Shown here piece by piece: positions 13,926 to 14,719 of a DNA stretch of 14,719 nucleotides. The DNA comes from an uncultured Bacteroidales bacterium (GTDB taxonomy: Bacteria; Bacteroidota; Bacteroidia; Bacteroidales; UBA932): assembly GCA_945912085.1 (NCBI GenBank), contig CAMEBJ010000009.1, forward strand, positions 1 through 14,719. Direction: 5' to 3'. The notes beneath the pieces were generated by a model, which saw only the letters and a program-made list of their open reading frames with translations, was not told the DNA's origin and searched no databases. The translations under genes and the position numbers were made by a program. Each line of letters begins with the position of its first letter. The stretch's first letter is position 1.

Positions 13926-14719
13926 ATGGAATTTTTGACAGACGAGAAACTTGTTATTGTCGGTGCCGGCGGAATGATCGGTTCCAACATGGTTCAGTCA
14001 GTGCTTATGCTCGGTCTTACTCCGAACATCTGCCTTTACGACATTTATGAACCGGGTGTTCACGGCGTTTACGATGAAATGTGCCACTGCGCCTTCCCTG
14101 GTGCCAACCTTTCCTACACCGTTGACCCTGAGGTTGCCTTCACCGGCGCCAAGTACATCATCTCTTCAGGCGGAGCACCCCGCAAGGAAGGTATGACCCG
14201 TGAAGACCTGCTCAAGGGCAACTGCCAGATTGCAGCCGACTTCGGTGAGAACATCAGGAAATACTGCCCTGACGTAAAGCACGTTGTGGTTATTTTCAAC
14301 CCTGCCGACGTGACTGCCCTCACGGCCCTCATCCACTCCGGTCTCAAACCGAACCAGCTCACCTCACTCGCAGCCCTCGACTCGACCCGTCTCCAGCAGC
14401 AGCTTGCTCAGGAATTCGGTGTTCAGCAGGACAAGGTGGCAGGAGCCTACACTTACGGCGGACACGGCGAGCAGATGGCTGTCTTTGCTTCAAAGGCCAC
14501 CATTGACGGCAAACCGCTGTCTGAGCTTCCTCTCTCAGAGGAGCGCTGGGCTGAGATCAAGCATATGACAACCCAGGGAGGTTCCAACATCATCAAACTT
14601 CGCGGACGCAGCTCATTCCAGAGCCCTGCCTACCAGGCTGTCAAGATGATTGAAGGTGCTATGGGCGGACAGTCATTCACCTGGCCTGCAGGCTGCTATG
14701 TCAACTGCGACAAATGCGG
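13926..14719 (+). CDS. mdh: Malate dehydrogenase (lactate/malate dehydrogenase family), 3' end outside the window
   Basis: Interconverts malate and oxaloacetate with NAD(H); cytosolic, in the C4-dicarboxylate branch that fermenting Bacteroidota use to make succinate. The visible 264 residues (frame open to the window edge) contain the NAD-binding G-A-G-G-M-I-G-S (13-20), the ribose-binding acidic residue at the end of strand two (Asp39), the mobile loop A-P-R-K-E-G-M-T-R (84-92) with Arg86 in the position that favours malate over lactate, N-P-A-D-V (125-129), L-D-S-T-R-L (151-156, Asp152 and Arg155) and the catalytic His180 in G-G-H-G-E. Family members are about 310-335 residues, so roughly 50-70 residues are missing. 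The ATG at 13926 is preceded by an A-rich leader. Confidence 0.93.
   Translation, partial: MEFLTDEKLVIVGAGGMIGSNMVQSVLMLGLTPNICLYDIYEPGVHGVYDEMCHCAFPGANLSYTVDPEVAFTGAKYIISSGGAPRKEGMTREDLLKGNCQIAADFGENIRKYCPDVKHVVVIFNPADVTALTALIHSGLKPNQLTSLAALDSTRLQQQLAQEFGVQQDKVAGAYTYGGHGEQMAVFASKATIDGKPLSELPLSEERWAEIKHMTTQGGSNIIKLRGRSSFQSPAYQAVKMIEGAMGGQSFTWPAGCYVNCDKC

Overview
The window looks like a chromosomal segment of a member of the Bacteroidota, most likely an uncultured gut-type Bacteroidales. The evidence is the Bacteroides-type -7 promoter box (TAnnTTTG) in front of nearly every transcription unit, mostly absent Shine-Dalgarno sequences, two surface-type lipoproteins, a FISUMP-domain protein and the style of the suf, recO and rdgB genes. 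Species cannot be named from the sequence alone.

Layout. (1) 1-2937, plus strand: an A-rich leader, an unrecognised lipoprotein with propeller-like repeats, and a GH33-type sialidase lipoprotein with a complete set of active-site residues. (2) 2968-8009, minus strand, in transcription order: rdgB (nucleotide pool sanitation), recO (recombinational repair, overlapping rdgB), then sufB, pnuC, sufC and sufD. This is an Fe-S cluster assembly operon with a nicotinamide riboside transporter gene inserted between sufB and sufC, and an unusually short SufD. No sufS, sufE or sufU lies here. (3) 8130-9734, plus strand: an S41 carboxy-terminal processing protease, divergent from rdgB with interleaved promoters.

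(4) 9735-12961, an accessory-looking stretch between housekeeping genes. A membrane-anchored TIR protein has an extracytoplasmic FISUMP (C-type-lectin-like) domain. Next come about 400 bp of non-coding DNA packed with palindromes and short repeats, and then a REP-associated tyrosine transposase-like (RAYT/Y1 HUH) protein with a C-terminal helix-turn-helix. A decayed half copy of one palindrome lies on the far side of that gene. This RAYT plus palindromic-repeat locus is the most system-like and least ordinary part of the window.

(5) 12962-13788, minus strand: an Sfp-type 4'-phosphopantetheinyl transferase preceded by a possible 57-residue small protein. (6) 13926 to the end, plus strand: malate dehydrogenase, cut by the window edge, divergent from group 5 with mirror-image -7 boxes.

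No tRNA, rRNA, CRISPR array, insertion sequence with terminal repeats, integrase or phage gene was recognised. Names rest on motif reading by eye, not on searches.
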